From Albifimbria verrucaria (taxonomy: Eukaryota; Ascomycota; Sordariomycetes; Hypocreales; Stachybotryaceae), in NCBI GenBank assembly GCA_020081605.1, contig JAHREC010000018.1:1922001-1986000 (forward strand): a stretch of 64,000 nucleotides of DNA, given 5' to 3'. Under the pieces are notes generated by a model that did not search any database, was not told where the DNA came from, and saw only the letters and a program-made list of their open reading frames with translations. Every line of letters starts with the position of its first letter. The first letter of the stretch is position 1. The translations under genes and the position numbers were made by a program. Shown here in pieces: positions 23,547 through 36,154 of the stretch.

Positions 23547-24374
23547 CTAGTACGGAAGACTTAAACAGCTACAAGTATTTCGCCACCATAGAGAACTCCG
23601 ACCGAATAGTTTGTGACACCACACTGCTCTTCGGATCATGGTTATGATGGCCTCCACATCGCTCGTGGGGAGCGAGTCCCTCGACAGAATCGAAACCGTC
23701 TCTGCATTGGAATTGGAGACTTTGAAGAGGTGATAGACGCCGAAATACTCTGGGGATCTTATAATCTCTGACATAAATATCGCCTCGGAAGATATAGATG
23801 CCCCTTTTCTGGTAAGTACGCGGTGCGGGCCTGAACGAAGGCTGCGATTCTTCTTTGGGTACATTAAGCGACGTGTTTTTAGGGGTACCAGAGAGCAGGT
23901 CGCAGTCTCTAATGGGTGACAAGCTTGCTACTGCCCCAGTTTCCTGATCGTCGGGGTAATTGGGAGTTGGGTGAAGTTCTGGTGATGCAGTTTCTTGAGG
24001 GCTGCCACATGACTGAAGCGTACCTGGGCGGCACTCTTCACGAACTGCAATGTTTCCAGAGGAAAAAGCCGTGTAATCAGTTGCTTGTATTCGACTGGTG
24101 GACGACTGCTCGTCCCAAGTGGTATCGACGAGCTCTTCGTTGCGAGACACCTTGACTCTGCGGCTCGTTAGAAATCCGATCAAGAAACACAAGTGCACTA
24201 TACAAACCTTGGCTTGCTCATATTAGCTCGCGGTGTGGATGGGATATAAAACTCACTGCTCGGGTCATCCTGGTCATCGCATTGATGGTTTAAACGAGAC
24301 AACGGCCTATTTTCTCGCTCTACTGGCTGTATGGAGTAGAAACATGGCTCACTTCTTGCTCGCTGCAGAGGCAT
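23547..24374 (-). CDS. Small protein of unknown function
   Basis: I do not recognise this product. Two exons are plausible: 24208-24374, encoding MPLQRARSEPCFYSIQPVER to SKPR, and 23547-24157, starting VKVSRNEELVDTTWDEQ. A 50-bp GT-AG intron with matching phase joins them. The middle is Ser/Pro-rich and disordered, followed by a more ordered block (RGIYIFRGDIYVRDYK). An extra C in the run at 23752-23755 separates this from PEYFGVYHLFKVSNSN and SLPTSDVEAIITMI, which reads as better protein than the alternative frame. The start could lie upstream at 24458. The 3' end converges on BUB3, 184 bp away. The gene call rests on intron phase and composition only. Confidence 0.45.
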
Positions 24375-24458
24375 TGTTTTCGCCAGGATGCTTTTCGTTA
24401 ACAACAACGCTTCAGGCAGAGAGACGGCGTGAATGTATGGGCGAAAAGGTATGTACAA

Positions 24459-25033
24459 AGTGTCGACGTTTTTATTACTTCAGGTAGCGCTGAGAATTCA
24501 ATCGAGGTTCACACATGCCGTTCTTGTAGGGGAACTGCACTTCCCGCTCCTGCCGTTGAAATACAAACCAGCATCCAGTAATAACAGAAGTGTCTACCAA
24601 GTTACGGTATAAAACAAGACACAGGAAACTGACGACTACGTATATTGCGTAGGAGATATTTTACAATATCCTTTGCCATAAGCAGTATCAAGGAGTGTAA
24701 CCTGCGCTGGGAAGCGGACTGTCTTAATCCTTCAAAAGAGCCGAGCACAGCATTAGAGTAAGAATGATTGTCAAATAGTACTATTAAATAAACAAGGTCA
24801 TGAAGCGGAAGTGCATGTACTGATACCATGGCTCAATACGACCCTTCACAAAGCAAATGAACCTCACCCACCAGATACGCTACGAATGGCTTTCACCAGC
24901 GTTTTGAAGCAACTCCTCTACACTCATCTGACCAGTACGTGCGAATATAGTGGTACCTTGGGTCATTCGCTTGATATGCCCATTGTCGTTGCTTCGGTTC
25001 CCAACGCCCGCCGCACGATTCAAAACGGCAATC
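24459..25033. other. intergenic region
   Basis: About 575 bp between the start of the small unknown gene and the 3' end of the aldo-keto reductase. Fairly AT-rich. No supportable gene. Confidence 0.5.
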
Positions 25034-26593
25034 CTAGTCGTCCTGTTTGTGCGGTATAATGGGCTACTCACGACAATCAGTAAACCACCCGCTACTCAGC
25101 GTTTGATTTGGAACAAGAGAAACATACCTTGGAGTGATCAACATAATCGAATGTGCCGCCCATTGCCAGCAGCTTGACCTGTTGCGGCTGGGGAGGCACC
25201 TCAGGACCCTATAGCATGGAATGAGGGAAACCGAGGTCAAACGGTGCTGCACCCTCAATCTCTTTAATGTCTTCTTCTTCAAGTCGGAGGGCAAGAGCTT
25301 CAATGTTGCCCTTGAGATGGGCCACCTTGCGACCACCCACGATGGGAAATACATAGGAGCCTTGTGCATTACGTAGGCGAGTGCAACGCTAGTGATAGCT
25401 GTGTCCTTGCGCTTGGCTATCGACTCGAGGACTTCGCTGATCTTGATGTCCCGCTCGTTGGCTTGGACATTGCGGCCCTCCTTCAACTGGCGTTGTTCAG
25501 TCGATTTAAACTTGCCACCACCAAGAGCACCCCAAGGGGCTATGCCCATACCCTCGGCCTGACACATGGGGATGATTTCACGCTCAAAATCCCTGACTGA
25601 CGCAGACCACAGCCCTTGATACACGGAGAATTGTCGAAGCCCGTTTTGTCGGGCATATTCGTTCGCTTTGCTGCTTCAGCATCAGCTATTTGAGTCTCCA
25701 GTTCGACAAGGACAACACATACCTTACTACCCAGGCAGGAGTGTCGCTTACACCCAGGTACAGGACCTTACCAGAAAGCACCAGCTGGTTTAAGGAATGC
25801 ATCAACTCCGGAATCGAGGTGCTATAATCCCACCAATGGAGGTACAGCTTTAAGGATGTCAGATATTGACCCTTCGGCAGCAGCAGTGAACAGACGAACC
25901 AAGTCGATGTAGTCAGTCTGCAGTTTCTTCAGGCTAGCATTGACGGAAACATGCAGACTCTTCGCTCCGTTGCCAGTATAGTTGGCCATGATTTTGGGAT
26001 GGTCAGGGCCTCCACGAAAGTTGGTCGTGAACTTAGTAGCAATGACTTTCTTCATTGTCAGCTTACAAGCTCCAAACGACGAAGGAGCGAAAGGCCAGTA
26101 AAAGACGAACCCATCTGGTCGCGCACATCACGTTTCTTCATCCATTCTCCGATCCATGTTTCGGATTCCTGGAACTGGTAATTGTTGGACGTGTCAATAA
26201 AGTTGCCTAGTTTGCCATTTAGTTAATGTAGCAAGTCCCGGGTGTATTCTGAGGCAGTAATCGAGACGAACCTCCCTGGGAAGTATGTTAGCTTTTCCCG
26301 AGCATATGACATCCAGGTTATTCGGACGAAGTGCGCCTGGCTAAAGCACACACATACCTGCTCATAGAAAAAGTCCAGAATCTCCTCTACAGTACCTTGA
26401 TCACAGGTACCCATATAGTCTTTCCTAACAATAAGTGAGAAAAATCGTCTTGGATAGGCCTTGAGACGGACCATTGATTGCCAAAGTTCATGGATCCAAG
26501 GCATAGAGGAGAAACGCGAACCGCAGCAGTGGGAGCCAACAGCCGGTAGCGCTCCAGAGGAGTTTTGGCTTGCGGAGCTTGTGGAAGAGCCAT
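25034..26593 (-). CDS. Aldo-keto reductase, aryl-alcohol dehydrogenase / norsolorinic acid reductase-like
   Basis: This is an NAD(P)H-dependent aldo-keto reductase of about 377 residues in the fungal AAD group. The family core is present: [13 protein letters not shown], the active-site Asp/Tyr block FIDTSNNYQ, the Lys of ATKF, the His of LYLHWWDY and the cofactor-binding IVGGRK. The substrate is not predictable. Eight exons are inferred: 26472-26593, 26358-26424, 26272-26275, 26111-26206, 25900-26045, 25723-25847, 25128-25670 and 25034-25063. The third is a four-base microexon (GGAG) that restores GGNFID. The first intron uses a weak donor (GTCCGT). A C is missing near 25355, and an in-frame TAG sits at about 25211, where a residue between SML and GPEVPP is expected. 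The last exon encodes PIIPHKQDD. No biosynthetic cluster surrounds it. Confidence 0.88.
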
Positions 26594-28077
26594 GTCAACA
26601 AATTAAGACGGTGTATTGAGTCTTTGTCTGTTGGGAAGAACAACACCAATCTAGAGCGTTTCGACGGCGAGTATTACCTGGGAGACTTGCACAAGAATCG
26701 AGTTTAGAATAAGGATGGGAACACTAATCACTTGACGGCTGCGTAGGAGAAGAGAAGTGAAATGAAGAATGGGTGGAACTGCCAGGGCCTCGATTCAACA
26801 GGAGAAGAAACAGCAGCAATGAAGGTTTATGTAGATGGCGCCTTCCCATGTACAGCGCATGCAGCAATGGCACACCTCGGATATGGCCGGAGGGACGACG
26901 TATCATCGATCGATGCTGTCTCCTTGAGATCATGATCAACTGCTCGACGCTACTTGGAGCTGGACTTGTCTACGGCAGGTAAGGAGCAGCGGTAGCCTGC
27001 GGACAACCCACACCTGCCTGTGGATGGCATGGGTGGGATGGATGGGCGGAATCTGCCAGTGTCGCTTCCATGGCGCTAATACTGCTCCAAGCATTGTGAG
27101 GTGTGGACGTTTTGCAGGCAAAGTCACACAGTTTTGTCTCGAGTGATCTCATAGATGAAGAGAAGGCAAACATCTAACCCCACAATTATATGGCTTACTC
27201 CTAGACTGAAGATTCGATGGACGAGCAAACTCCCATCGACTGTAGGCTAGTCTCTAGAAACGCAGAAAAACCGGTCTGGGCCAGATGCGAAAGAGGGGTT
27301 GGTTAAGCTCCCCAGATCGATCTCAGCTCGATGTCGTGGACACCCACTATCTGATTGCTACATTAGTACCTACTCCAAGTGCTAACTACCTTACCTTACC
27401 TACCTACCTTACTCAGTTCCTTGATGCATCCCAATTGATTGAGGGAACCATGAGGCACATTTCAAAGCGGGGTGTCTTTCCCTCAGTTCAGCACGGCTGA
27501 ATCGCCAAATCGACAACAACTGCGCATTTTTGATGAATTTCCATTTGGGTGGTGGTGATGTTAGGATTTGCCATTCCATACCATGGTACCTGTAACGACC
27601 ATATTTTGAGCCATCTTCTGTGCCTGTCCTGGCGCCATGTAGACTCGTCGATTTCATGCATCTGCTTGATCAAGAGTTCTACAAAACACCAAAGATCATC
27701 TGCTTCTGAGTTATAAGCACTTCATACCCATGGCAATCATAAGTAGATGATGCGAGTCCTAGGTAAATAAGTAGGTACCTTAGATGGATAAGTCCCGTCG
27801 TCAACACGCGGCACAGATGATATAGGATTACATAAGCTGCGTTTGTGCTCTCTAATTGGAGCCATGCCTAGCCTGGTTTAGCCTGCGGAATGCTAGGAAC
27901 CTCAAATCTTATCACCTTGAGCCCTCCAGTGCTATTTGCTCTCCTCCATCGTACGACGACCAATCTTGGACTGCCATCCAACGCTTAATTCTCTACCGAC
28001 GACCGTTTCATATACCGAAAACCGTTGGAGGCGTTATTCAAATAACCTCGGGCCGGCTCTCGAGATGGACCGTTAGT
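26594..28077. other. divergent intergenic region, AKR / helical-repeat gene
   Basis: About 1.5 kb between two divergent starts. It contains a TACCT-rich microsatellite-like patch at 27385-27415 and several GGTACC-type palindromes. No supportable gene. A 176-codon frame opening at 27856 only becomes protein-like from Met at 28078. Confidence 0.5.
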
Positions 28078-30611
28078 ATGGTCCCTCAAACCCGTGCTCC
28101 CTCACGGGCTTTGATTCATGCCCTGCGTGGCATTCTCTTTACGACCTCATGTTCCGTTCTCCTCCTTGCCGAGGAGCGTCGCCGCCGTCTTAAGCTCGCA
28201 CGTACCGCGCTTGAAAATGCACGCAAACTACACACGGCCAAGACCCGACGCAGATCTGCGCAATTGACTGATGTCCGCGCCTCTACGATTTTGCCGACCA
28301 GCTCTCCATTCCTGCCGACGCAAATCGCTTTTACGATTGGGATACACGCCATAATGGAGCCGGTGACGACAAAACCGACACCCTGAACCCTTCAAACCCA
28401 AGGCTGTGGCAGACAAAGCCCCAGACCACTTCAGTCGATTCTAACGGACGTTCTCTCGCCCTGGGAGGAGTGCCCGCCATTCAAAAACAGATGGGCCGAC
28501 AAATGGTTTCAGAATGGAAGTCAACTATAGCCCCTAGGTCAAGCGAAGATGCGCATCAGCAGGACTTCTCCGCGAGGAAAAAGACCACAGCAAAAAGTTT
28601 GAACGACTTACCCTCGTACCTAAGGTCTAAGGTTAGAAGAAGTTCGGGGAATTGATAGCTTGGAATGCCCATTTGATGCAAATTTCATTGGACAAGCTAG
28701 ATTCGCCCGACTGTTCTTCTGAGGAAAGGCCTGAAATGATAGCAGCTGCCATATCCGCTATGCGGGAGACACAGCGACGCAGGCTGATACCCCGGAACTA
28801 GTTGATCTCGTTCCACGACTCTTCTACGCCATAATGGAATACAAGCCCACGGAGTTGAAGGAGTTTGTGCCGGCCTTGTTGTCACGCGGTACCCGCTGGG
28901 GCATGCTCCTGCCCCTAACCACAAATATTCTTGAAGCTGGTCATATTGACATGTTCAAGGAGTTTATCAAATATTTGCAGTTGGAGGTGGAACCTAATCG
29001 CTGGAAGAGTTCTCAAGCCCCACGTCAAATCCTGACAGCTTACGCAAAGACGCAGCCCAGCCTTGACAGTCTGAAGCAAATATATCAAATTCTGAGTGAT
29101 ATAGGCTGCTTTCAATGCGCAAGGGAGGGAATCAGGACGAACACTTGGCTCATCGCTGTTTGTTTGTAGCAGCAGTACAAGCTGGCGACGATCTATATGC
29201 CGCAACTGAGTATGAAGTCATATGCAACTTAGACTCTTCATTGATGGACGACGATCATGAACTTCACCGCTTGTTCGCTGAGATGAAAGCGCGTTGTGGT
29301 GACTGGGAATCCGCTTTCCATCACATCGCGCGCTTCTCCGTGGCGAAACTCATCAGACCTGCCCAAATCGACGGCCTGCTTAATTACGTCGCAACCGCAG
29401 CATTGAAAAGTGGCTCGGCCGAAGATATCGAGCTTGTGCTTCGACGACTTTTTGAGCTATACAATTTTAGAGTGAAACGCTCATTCGTATTGCCTGTAAT
29501 AGATCGATACTGTTCTAGCCACGACATTACAGGGCTGTGCTCGTGGCTACAGTTCTGCGCCGACGCGGGACTTAAGATTGACGACCATTTCCTTGAACTA
29601 TTTTACAAGAGATGTCGCAAGTTTTGGTCCTTTGGTTGGCGTGATCTCGAAAACCTGGATGAGACGTTGCGGGTGGCATTACCTGAACTTTCCGCCAACT
29701 GGCCTAGTTGGAGACCTCGATTAACCAATAACCGCATGATTGCACATCACCAGTTGGCCAGAAGCACTGACGATGGCACAAAATGTGTTTCTGTACCAAA
29801 GCCGGGAGGTAGAAATACTGTGTTTCAGCAGATGCTGGACCTTGTGGATGCAAAGAAATGGGAGAGAGCCTACAAACTGTACGATACTACGTTCAGACAT
29901 GAGGCCAAATTCTCGGCTCAATGCTTTCGGTTGGCAATTGAATCCTGTATACAGCTGGATGGTGGAAACACAGACAGAGCAGGCGAACTCATACGAGAAG
30001 CCTTTGAGCAGGGACACGACTTTTCTCAAGCGCTAACGGCCTTTTTGCTTCAGAAATTGGCAGAAGGCGAGCGTGCACAAACACTCCTTGACGACATGCT
30101 GCGGCTGGGCATTCAAATTCATGACGAAGTGTACAACAAAGCCGCGCGAAGCTTGACGAAGGAAGGCAAGTACGTTGCGGCGAAACGCGTTTGCCACCTG
30201 GCAGCAAGAGAAAACGGCGAGGGCAACTTGGCGTACAATCAGTACAACTTCGCTAACTTGTTGTACTTGCTTGTGGGGGCAAAGCAATACGGAGAATTGG
30301 AGGAATTGTTGCGCAAGTTCATGTCTGGGACTCAGTTTTGGCACGGCAGCAAGGTTTGCAAGGAGAACGTCAAATTGGCCATGAAGACCGTAGCACAGAG
30401 ATGTGTGAAGGAAAGCAACCACCAAAATCAACACAGGAAAGCGCTTGACATGCTTGATGCGGCTTTCGTGCACATCAAAGCCAATCGCGCCACCAAGAAC
30501 GAACGACAGCAGCTTGTGGAACAGTTCGGGACGATGGTTGTGTCCGCGTTGAAAGCGAAGGAGAGCCGAGCGGAAGCGCATGGTGCGAGGGTTGACTCGG
30601 CATGTGCTTGA
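28078..30611 (+). CDS. Helical-repeat (PPR-like) protein, probably mitochondrial
   Basis: The product of about 840 residues starts MVPQTRAPSRALIHALRGIL, with an Arg-rich, acid-poor N terminus and the segment LLLAEERRRRLKLART. This start type is typical of a fungal pentatricopeptide-like family imported into mitochondria. The body is almost wholly alpha-helical pairs (YAIMEYKPTELKEFVPALL, LTTNILEAGHIDMFKEFIKY, KKWERAYKLYDTTFR, DDMLRLGIQIHDEVYNKAAR), consistent with tandem 35-residue repeats. A role in organellar RNA processing or translation is inferred from the fold only. The frame changes near 28270, near 28640, near 28775 and near 29120 (G-run), so the gene is read in several pieces. The last 498 codons are uninterrupted to the stop at 30611. 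The start is chosen because upstream codons lack protein character. Confidence 0.75.
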
Positions 30612-31602
30612 TCATTGTATGGTGTTGTTGTTGAATAATATGGGAAGCGTTCAATCGCAACGAGGAACTGTACAAAACTACTCATTGAGAACTTTTCATC
30701 GTGTGCCGAAGGCGGTTGGCACCTTGCGAATGGCTGTTATAGACGTCATGATGCGTGCAGATGAATTATTGGGATGGCGTAGAGGAGTTCAGAATGGCCA
30801 TATTGGGAACTACATAAGGTAGGTAGGTAGTTACCACAGAGCCCTGCTAAAGATACATACATATGTTAAACAATTCATTGCTGTCAGTTGTAACCACCAT
30901 GCATCTAAAATTGGCGAGCGTTTTGATGTTTCTTTGGTTTTGGCGGCAGAATTCAACCAGGACATCCAAAAACTGGCCGTCCCTGAGGAGATGAGATGGT
31001 CTAGAATCATTCATGCAATCACATGTCGACAGAAAGGTCTTAAGGGTACTACCAAGTACATGCGGCGGCATTAAGGTGCGCAGTCATGGTACTTGGATTT
31101 ATGCGTGTAAGCATGCCACTAACATGTACCGAACCGAGTACGGGTAACAACCCGAACCACATGCGAGAGCACTACGAGGTGACAGGGGCGGTCAGAGGCA
31201 AATGGTGGGAAACCCCTGAAGGAGCGAACCACAGTGGTGCCATTCGCTCGATACAAAGGGATGATGGATGGGCTGGTCCCTCCATCTTGGAAATCAGTGA
31301 CCCCTGGTCAGGGTAATTTTTATATCTGCTCGTATCATGATCAAATCGTCCTATACTGTCATTCGACCCTTTCTCTGTCTTGCCATGCTCTGGAACAAGA
31401 CCACGTTCGTCCACGGCCATTAATTGAGCTGCATCCCACCCCCACGTTTTGTTTCCTCTGCAGCAGCGATATCCTCGTCGATTCCTACATTTTCCAGATC
31501 GCACCAACCATCTTCGTTTAGCGCCACCCTCGCTTGAACATCTCATTCCTCGCCTACCTTTCTTTCTTTCTAGATTTTTCTCCTACACCTACATTGGAGA
31601 GC
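30612..31602. other. intergenic: ERG1 promoter region
   Basis: About 990 bp without a supportable gene. The last 150 bases before the ERG1 start are CT-rich, which suits a rightward transcription start. I found no clear sterol-response element by eye. Confidence 0.5.
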
Positions 31603-33137
31603 ATGTCTGGGACGGCTACGACGACGGCGACAACGACGGCTACGCAAAACACTCCGACTCTAGGATTGACTGGCAACGGCGCCACACACAAGCCCAAGAT
31701 GGCACAGACGATGACCGCAACGACAACCGCCTCTTCTACGGGGTCCGATGCGAGGACGCGACGCGAAATCCACCACGAGGCCGATGTTGTAGTGGTCGGC
31801 GCCGGTGTCTTTGGCTGCGCTGCCGCGTACGCCCTGGCTAACCAAGGCCGCTCCGTCCTCCTCCTCGAGCGCTGGATGAAGGAGCCCGATCGCATTGTTG
31901 GCGAGTTGCTGCAGCCCGGCGGTCTTGCCGCCCTTCACAAGCTTGGCCTGGGCCATTGCGTTGATGGTATCGATTCGATTCCCTGCTACGGCTACGCGGT
32001 CATCTTTCATGGAAAGCCCAGCAAGATTGAGTACCGGGACTGGACGAGGACGGTCAGGTGCCGCATCGATGGTCTGGATCAGGCCCTGGAGGCAAGCCCC
32101 AAGTCGGTAGGGGATTTCACCACGGACGCTTCATCATGAACCTGCGTAGGGCGTGTATGGCTCACCCAAACATCACCGTTGTAGAGACTGAGGTGACGGC
32201 AACCATCAAGGGCGATCACTCAGAGGAGATTCTTGGTGTTGAGTCACAGACGTTCAACCCGCAGACCAACAAGAAGGAGAAGGACTATTACTTTGGCCAT
32301 CTCACCATCGTCGCCGACGGTTACGCCTCCAAGTGGCGTTCAGAGGTTCTCAAATCAAAGCCCATAGTCAAGAGCAAGTTCTACGCCTTGGAGCTGATTG
32401 ACGCGGATTTGCCCCATCCTGGCTATGGCCATGTTATTATTGGCAATGGCTTCCCCATTCTCATTTATCAAATTGGCACCCACGAAACCCGAATTCTTTT
32501 CGACGTGCCGCAGAATCTGCCCGAGGCCTCGCCAGCAAATGGCGGTGTCCGTGGTTACCTCAAGAAGTACGCCATCCCTGCTTTGCCACCGTCCGTCCGC
32601 CCGTCCGTTGAGCGCGCTCTCGAAGATGGCAAGATCCCACGCAGTATGCCCAACAGCTGGCTGCCTCCGACGGCGCAGTCGCCCAACGGCCTGGTCGTTC
32701 TAGGCGACGCCATGAACATGCGCCACCCCTTGACCGGCGGTGGTATGACCGTCGCGTTCAACGACGTTGTCATTCTCTCAGAGTTGCTTCACCCGGATCG
32801 CGTGCCCAGTCTACAGGATACTGCCGCCATCCGCTCGGCCATGAACACATTCTACTGGCGCCGCAAGAACCTTACGAGCATTATCAACGTCCTCGCTCAG
32901 GCTCTCTACTCTTTGTTCGCTGCGAACGACACTCAGCTGCGCGCCCTGCAACTCGGCTGCTTCGACTACTTTGAACGCGGTATGACCAATGGCCCAGCCG
33001 GCATGCTTGCGGGCATCATCCAGAACCCCATCCTTCTCGCCTACCACTTCTTCAGTGTTGCCTTCCTTGCGCTCTGGCTCAATGCATGCAACGTTGTCGG
33101 TGGAGTCCTGGGCCTCTGGAAGATCCCCTCGCGCTGA
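31603..33137 (+). CDS. erg1: Squalene epoxidase (squalene monooxygenase)
   Basis: This FAD-dependent enzyme of the endoplasmic reticulum converts squalene to 2,3-oxidosqualene, the committed oxygenation in ergosterol synthesis and the target of allylamines. The FAD-binding dinucleotide motif is ADVVVVGAGVFGCAAAYALA with LLLERW. GELLQPGGL, GRGFHHGRFIMNLR, GDAMNMRHPLTGGGMTVAF and a C-terminal hydrophobic anchor (NPILLAYHFFSVAFLALWL) follow. The length of about 511 residues is normal and no intron is needed. A Thr/Ala-rich N-terminal extension precedes the domain, so initiation at Met in MAQTMTATTT is possible. One C is missing near 32033 (TACCGGGAC), splitting the first 145 codons from the rest. 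The gene converges on ALG5. Confidence 0.95.
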
Positions 33138-33778
33138 TCGACTGCGTGCTTATCCTGTGGAAGGCCTGTGTGGTCTTTGTGCCCATCATGTGGCGCGAGG
33201 CGTTCCGGTGATCCAACCACGCCGACTGTCTATTATGACCTTGACGTGCCCAAGCCTGTGATTTGCAGATTCTGAGACTTCTTCGCCCCTAGGCCTCCGT
33301 TGTTTTTAACTCTTTCCCTGTAATTATAGATATCCTTTTCTGCGGTGGGGAGCCGCTTGCGGTGCTCCTTTGTATATACCTTGGGCTGTTTTTAGAATGG
33401 CAGGGGGATCCGGTGTCTTCCCTTTGAGGAGTTCATGAACACACACAGATGTTAAAGCGCAACAAAAATACATGTATAGTGGGATCGATCTGGATAGACT
33501 ACTAGATCAATGCGGTTCCTTGTTGGGCGGAATGGATGGGAACAATGACCGCATCACTACATCAATTAATTATAATGACATTCTCACACTGCATCTTCCT
33601 CTTCAATTGTGAATTTCACTTATGCTTGACACAAGTAGCGACCTCGTATTCTAGAATGAGTTTCACCATTTCTTCCTACATCATGTTCGCATGGACACGA
33701 CTCGTTTTTCTGTTTCAAGTCCATATTATAAAGCAGCAACCATTTTTCTATACATGTTGCAGCTCAGGCTCTGCCCGG
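33138..33778. other. convergent intergenic region, ERG1 / ALG5
   Basis: This 640-bp 3' flank is shared by two convergent genes. No supportable gene. Confidence 0.5.
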
Positions 33779-35177
33779 TCATGTGAGACGTCTTCGATAT
33801 ACACCCATCATCCAGCTAGCACGCAGCACGGCCAGACCGATGGCCATCTTTATGCTGTCCTGGATGACGTTGAGCTTGCTGCCGCCGACCTCGTGCCAGT
33901 CAATGGGTACCTCGGCCACCTTAATGCCAGGGCTCGTGCCGATGGGGTTTCCGTCGCTGCCGATGATGGTGGTGGCGGGCGCGGATTCGGCGAGCATCAA
34001 CATCTCAATGTCGAAGATCCAGCCCTCCGTGTGCATGTAGGGGACGATGTGTGGCAGGGCGGCGCGCGAGAAGAGCTTGAAGCCGCATTGGGTGTCGCGG
34101 ATGCGCGAAGTGGCGGGCGGAGTGAGGATCGTGAGGATGAGGTGGAAGGAGCGCATAAGGAAGTTCCGGAGGGCGGATCGCTGGAGAATGGTTAGTTTGT
34201 GTCATGTTTTACCGTATAAGAGCTGTTCGAGTCGCCAATTGCTTGTGCTGAGACTCGTGGACGTACCTTAACAACGGCCTCGCTGCCAACAAGATGGGCA
34301 CGACTTCCGATGGCCACGCCCCTATGCGAGCCATCGACAACCTCCTCGCAAGCTTCTATCAGCTTAGCGACGTCGCTGAAGCGCGAGGCGCCATCCGCGT
34401 CGGCGAATAGGGCATACTCGCCCCGCACGTGTCGGAGACCATGAGTGACACCACCGCCCTTGCCTCTGTTCTTCTCCAGGTTTATGACACGGAGGATGTC
34501 ATGCAGGCCGTTCTTCTGTGCGAATTCGAGAGTAACCTCCACAGTCTTGTCCTTGCTACCGTCATTGATTACCAATATCTCGTAACCGCCGAGGCGCTGC
34601 TTCGGCGCATTGCGTAAGTGCTGCTTCGAGCTGGAGCTTGCCGAGGATTTGGCGTTTGTAGATCGCCCAATATGTTCATCCAGATATACGACTGCTTCTT
34701 CCAACGTAGGAAGGATACGCTCCTCTTCGTTGTAGGCAGGAAAGACTACACTGAGGCGGACTTCGGCGGGCTCGATGTTACCGATATCGGGCGTGGGAAA
34801 TGCAACATCGGGGCGCACACGCTGCTCGGAGAGGCGGCGCTCGGCCAGCCAGCGGTCATACCAACATGGTAACGGGATGGGGTTCGTCGACTTCGCCGAG
34901 GGACTGCTTGTGATGTAGGCCTTTTCGGAAGGGAGGACGGCGCGCGGCTTGGGAGCGACGAGGTGCAAGACGATGAAGAGCTGAGGAGCGGGGATGTCAG
35001 CGAGCAAGCACGAGGGCGAGAGTTGGAGGGAAATGTTCTTACAGAGAAAAGTCCCAGCAGCACAAGAGCGACGAAGAGAACGAGAAGGACGTAGACTGGC
35101 GTGGACTGTATCCAAGCCCACAGCGGGTAGGCGAACCGAGCGGGAAGCTCCAGCAGGGCGACGACGGCGCCGCTCAT
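33779..35177 (-). CDS. alg5: Dolichyl-phosphate beta-glucosyltransferase
   Basis: This family-2 glycosyltransferase of the ER membrane makes dolichyl-phosphate-glucose from UDP-glucose for N-glycan assembly. The 416-residue protein has an N-terminal membrane anchor (YVLLVLFVALVLLGLFS). The GT2 domain opens RLSVVFPAYNEEERI. ILVINDGSKDKT, the DxD-type FADADGASRF, and RDTQCGFKLFSR with EGWIFDIEML follow; all are Alg5 hallmarks. Exons are 35043-35177, 34267-34980 and 33779-34180, with introns of 62 and 86 bp. Splice phases fit and there is no frameshift. A Ser/Lys-rich insert (SSASSSSKQHL) interrupts the N-terminal part of the domain. The start Met is the first in frame before the anchor. Confidence 0.96.
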
Positions 35178-36154
35178 CTCCACCGGGCCAGAGGCGCTGA
35201 GTTGGTGGGCTTCAGCAGAAGGGCATGAGAGAAGCGGACAGGTCAAAGAGAGGGTGAGAAACGGAGTAGAAGGGAAAAGAAGAGAAAGGTGAAGCTGGCG
35301 GGGTGGTGACGAGATGACGCCAATAGTCAGATATTACGTGGATATGTAGGTAGGTTTGGAAGGAGCTCCGTTTCCACATGCAAGGTCCGGTATGAGACGG
35401 TGCGGTAATCTGGAGACTACGTTGCAGCAAACGCGCCCGTTCCAGCTGAGGCCACGGGGCCTGATCCGGGGCCCTGGGAGGAGCCTAGCGGGGTTCGGCA
35501 GTGGAGAGGACCCTGTCTGACCCAGCTGAGAAGAGTTAAACGCCTTAGAACCCCGCCACGCCAGGGCAGCCACCACCTGTCCGAAAAGCTTCACCACGGC
35601 CGTTTCGTCATACAGACGGGTACAGGTACAGGTACAGGTACAGGTACAGGTACAGTGAATCCATAGCGTCTGACCTTGACGCACAGCATGTACGTTATAC
35701 ATGATGCCAGCAACACCTGCATGCTCAACATCTCCCGGCAATCACACACCCTACCCCATACTCTCCATGATTCACGATTTCAAACATGTTATCTTTGGTA
35801 TATGTTCATAACCTGGCTGGTAGCCGTATATGCATGTCGGCCGTTTCCCATGTTTTAGCTATCAACTCAACTAGGGACCTTGCCTCCATAAGATCCCTTC
35901 GCAATCTATCCATAACGTGTCCTCCCTTCGAAACATCTAAGAGAATAGGAAAATAACGTATGAAATGGTGCAGGTAAATGTTCAACGCCAATGCTAATCA
36001 CTCGAATCCAACGAGGCGAAAGTGATAAAAAGCCAGAATGACCTCCCGTACTCGAGGCTGTATATAGAAAACCCGTCAACTCCGTGTCCTACCCATAAAT
36101 ACGCCAATTAAACCTCTGCTGCAAACAGCACCCATCTTGAAACCAATTAGGAAA
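35178..36154. other. intergenic: ALG5 promoter and unknown-gene 3' flank
   Basis: About 980 bp without a supportable gene. It contains a hexanucleotide microsatellite at 35619-35655. Confidence 0.5.
35619..35655. repeat. GGTACA microsatellite
   Basis: About six tandem copies of GGTACA occupy 37 bp. The unit contains GTAC, the core of the palindromic GGTACC-like motifs scattered through the intergenic DNA of this window. Confidence 0.85.
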
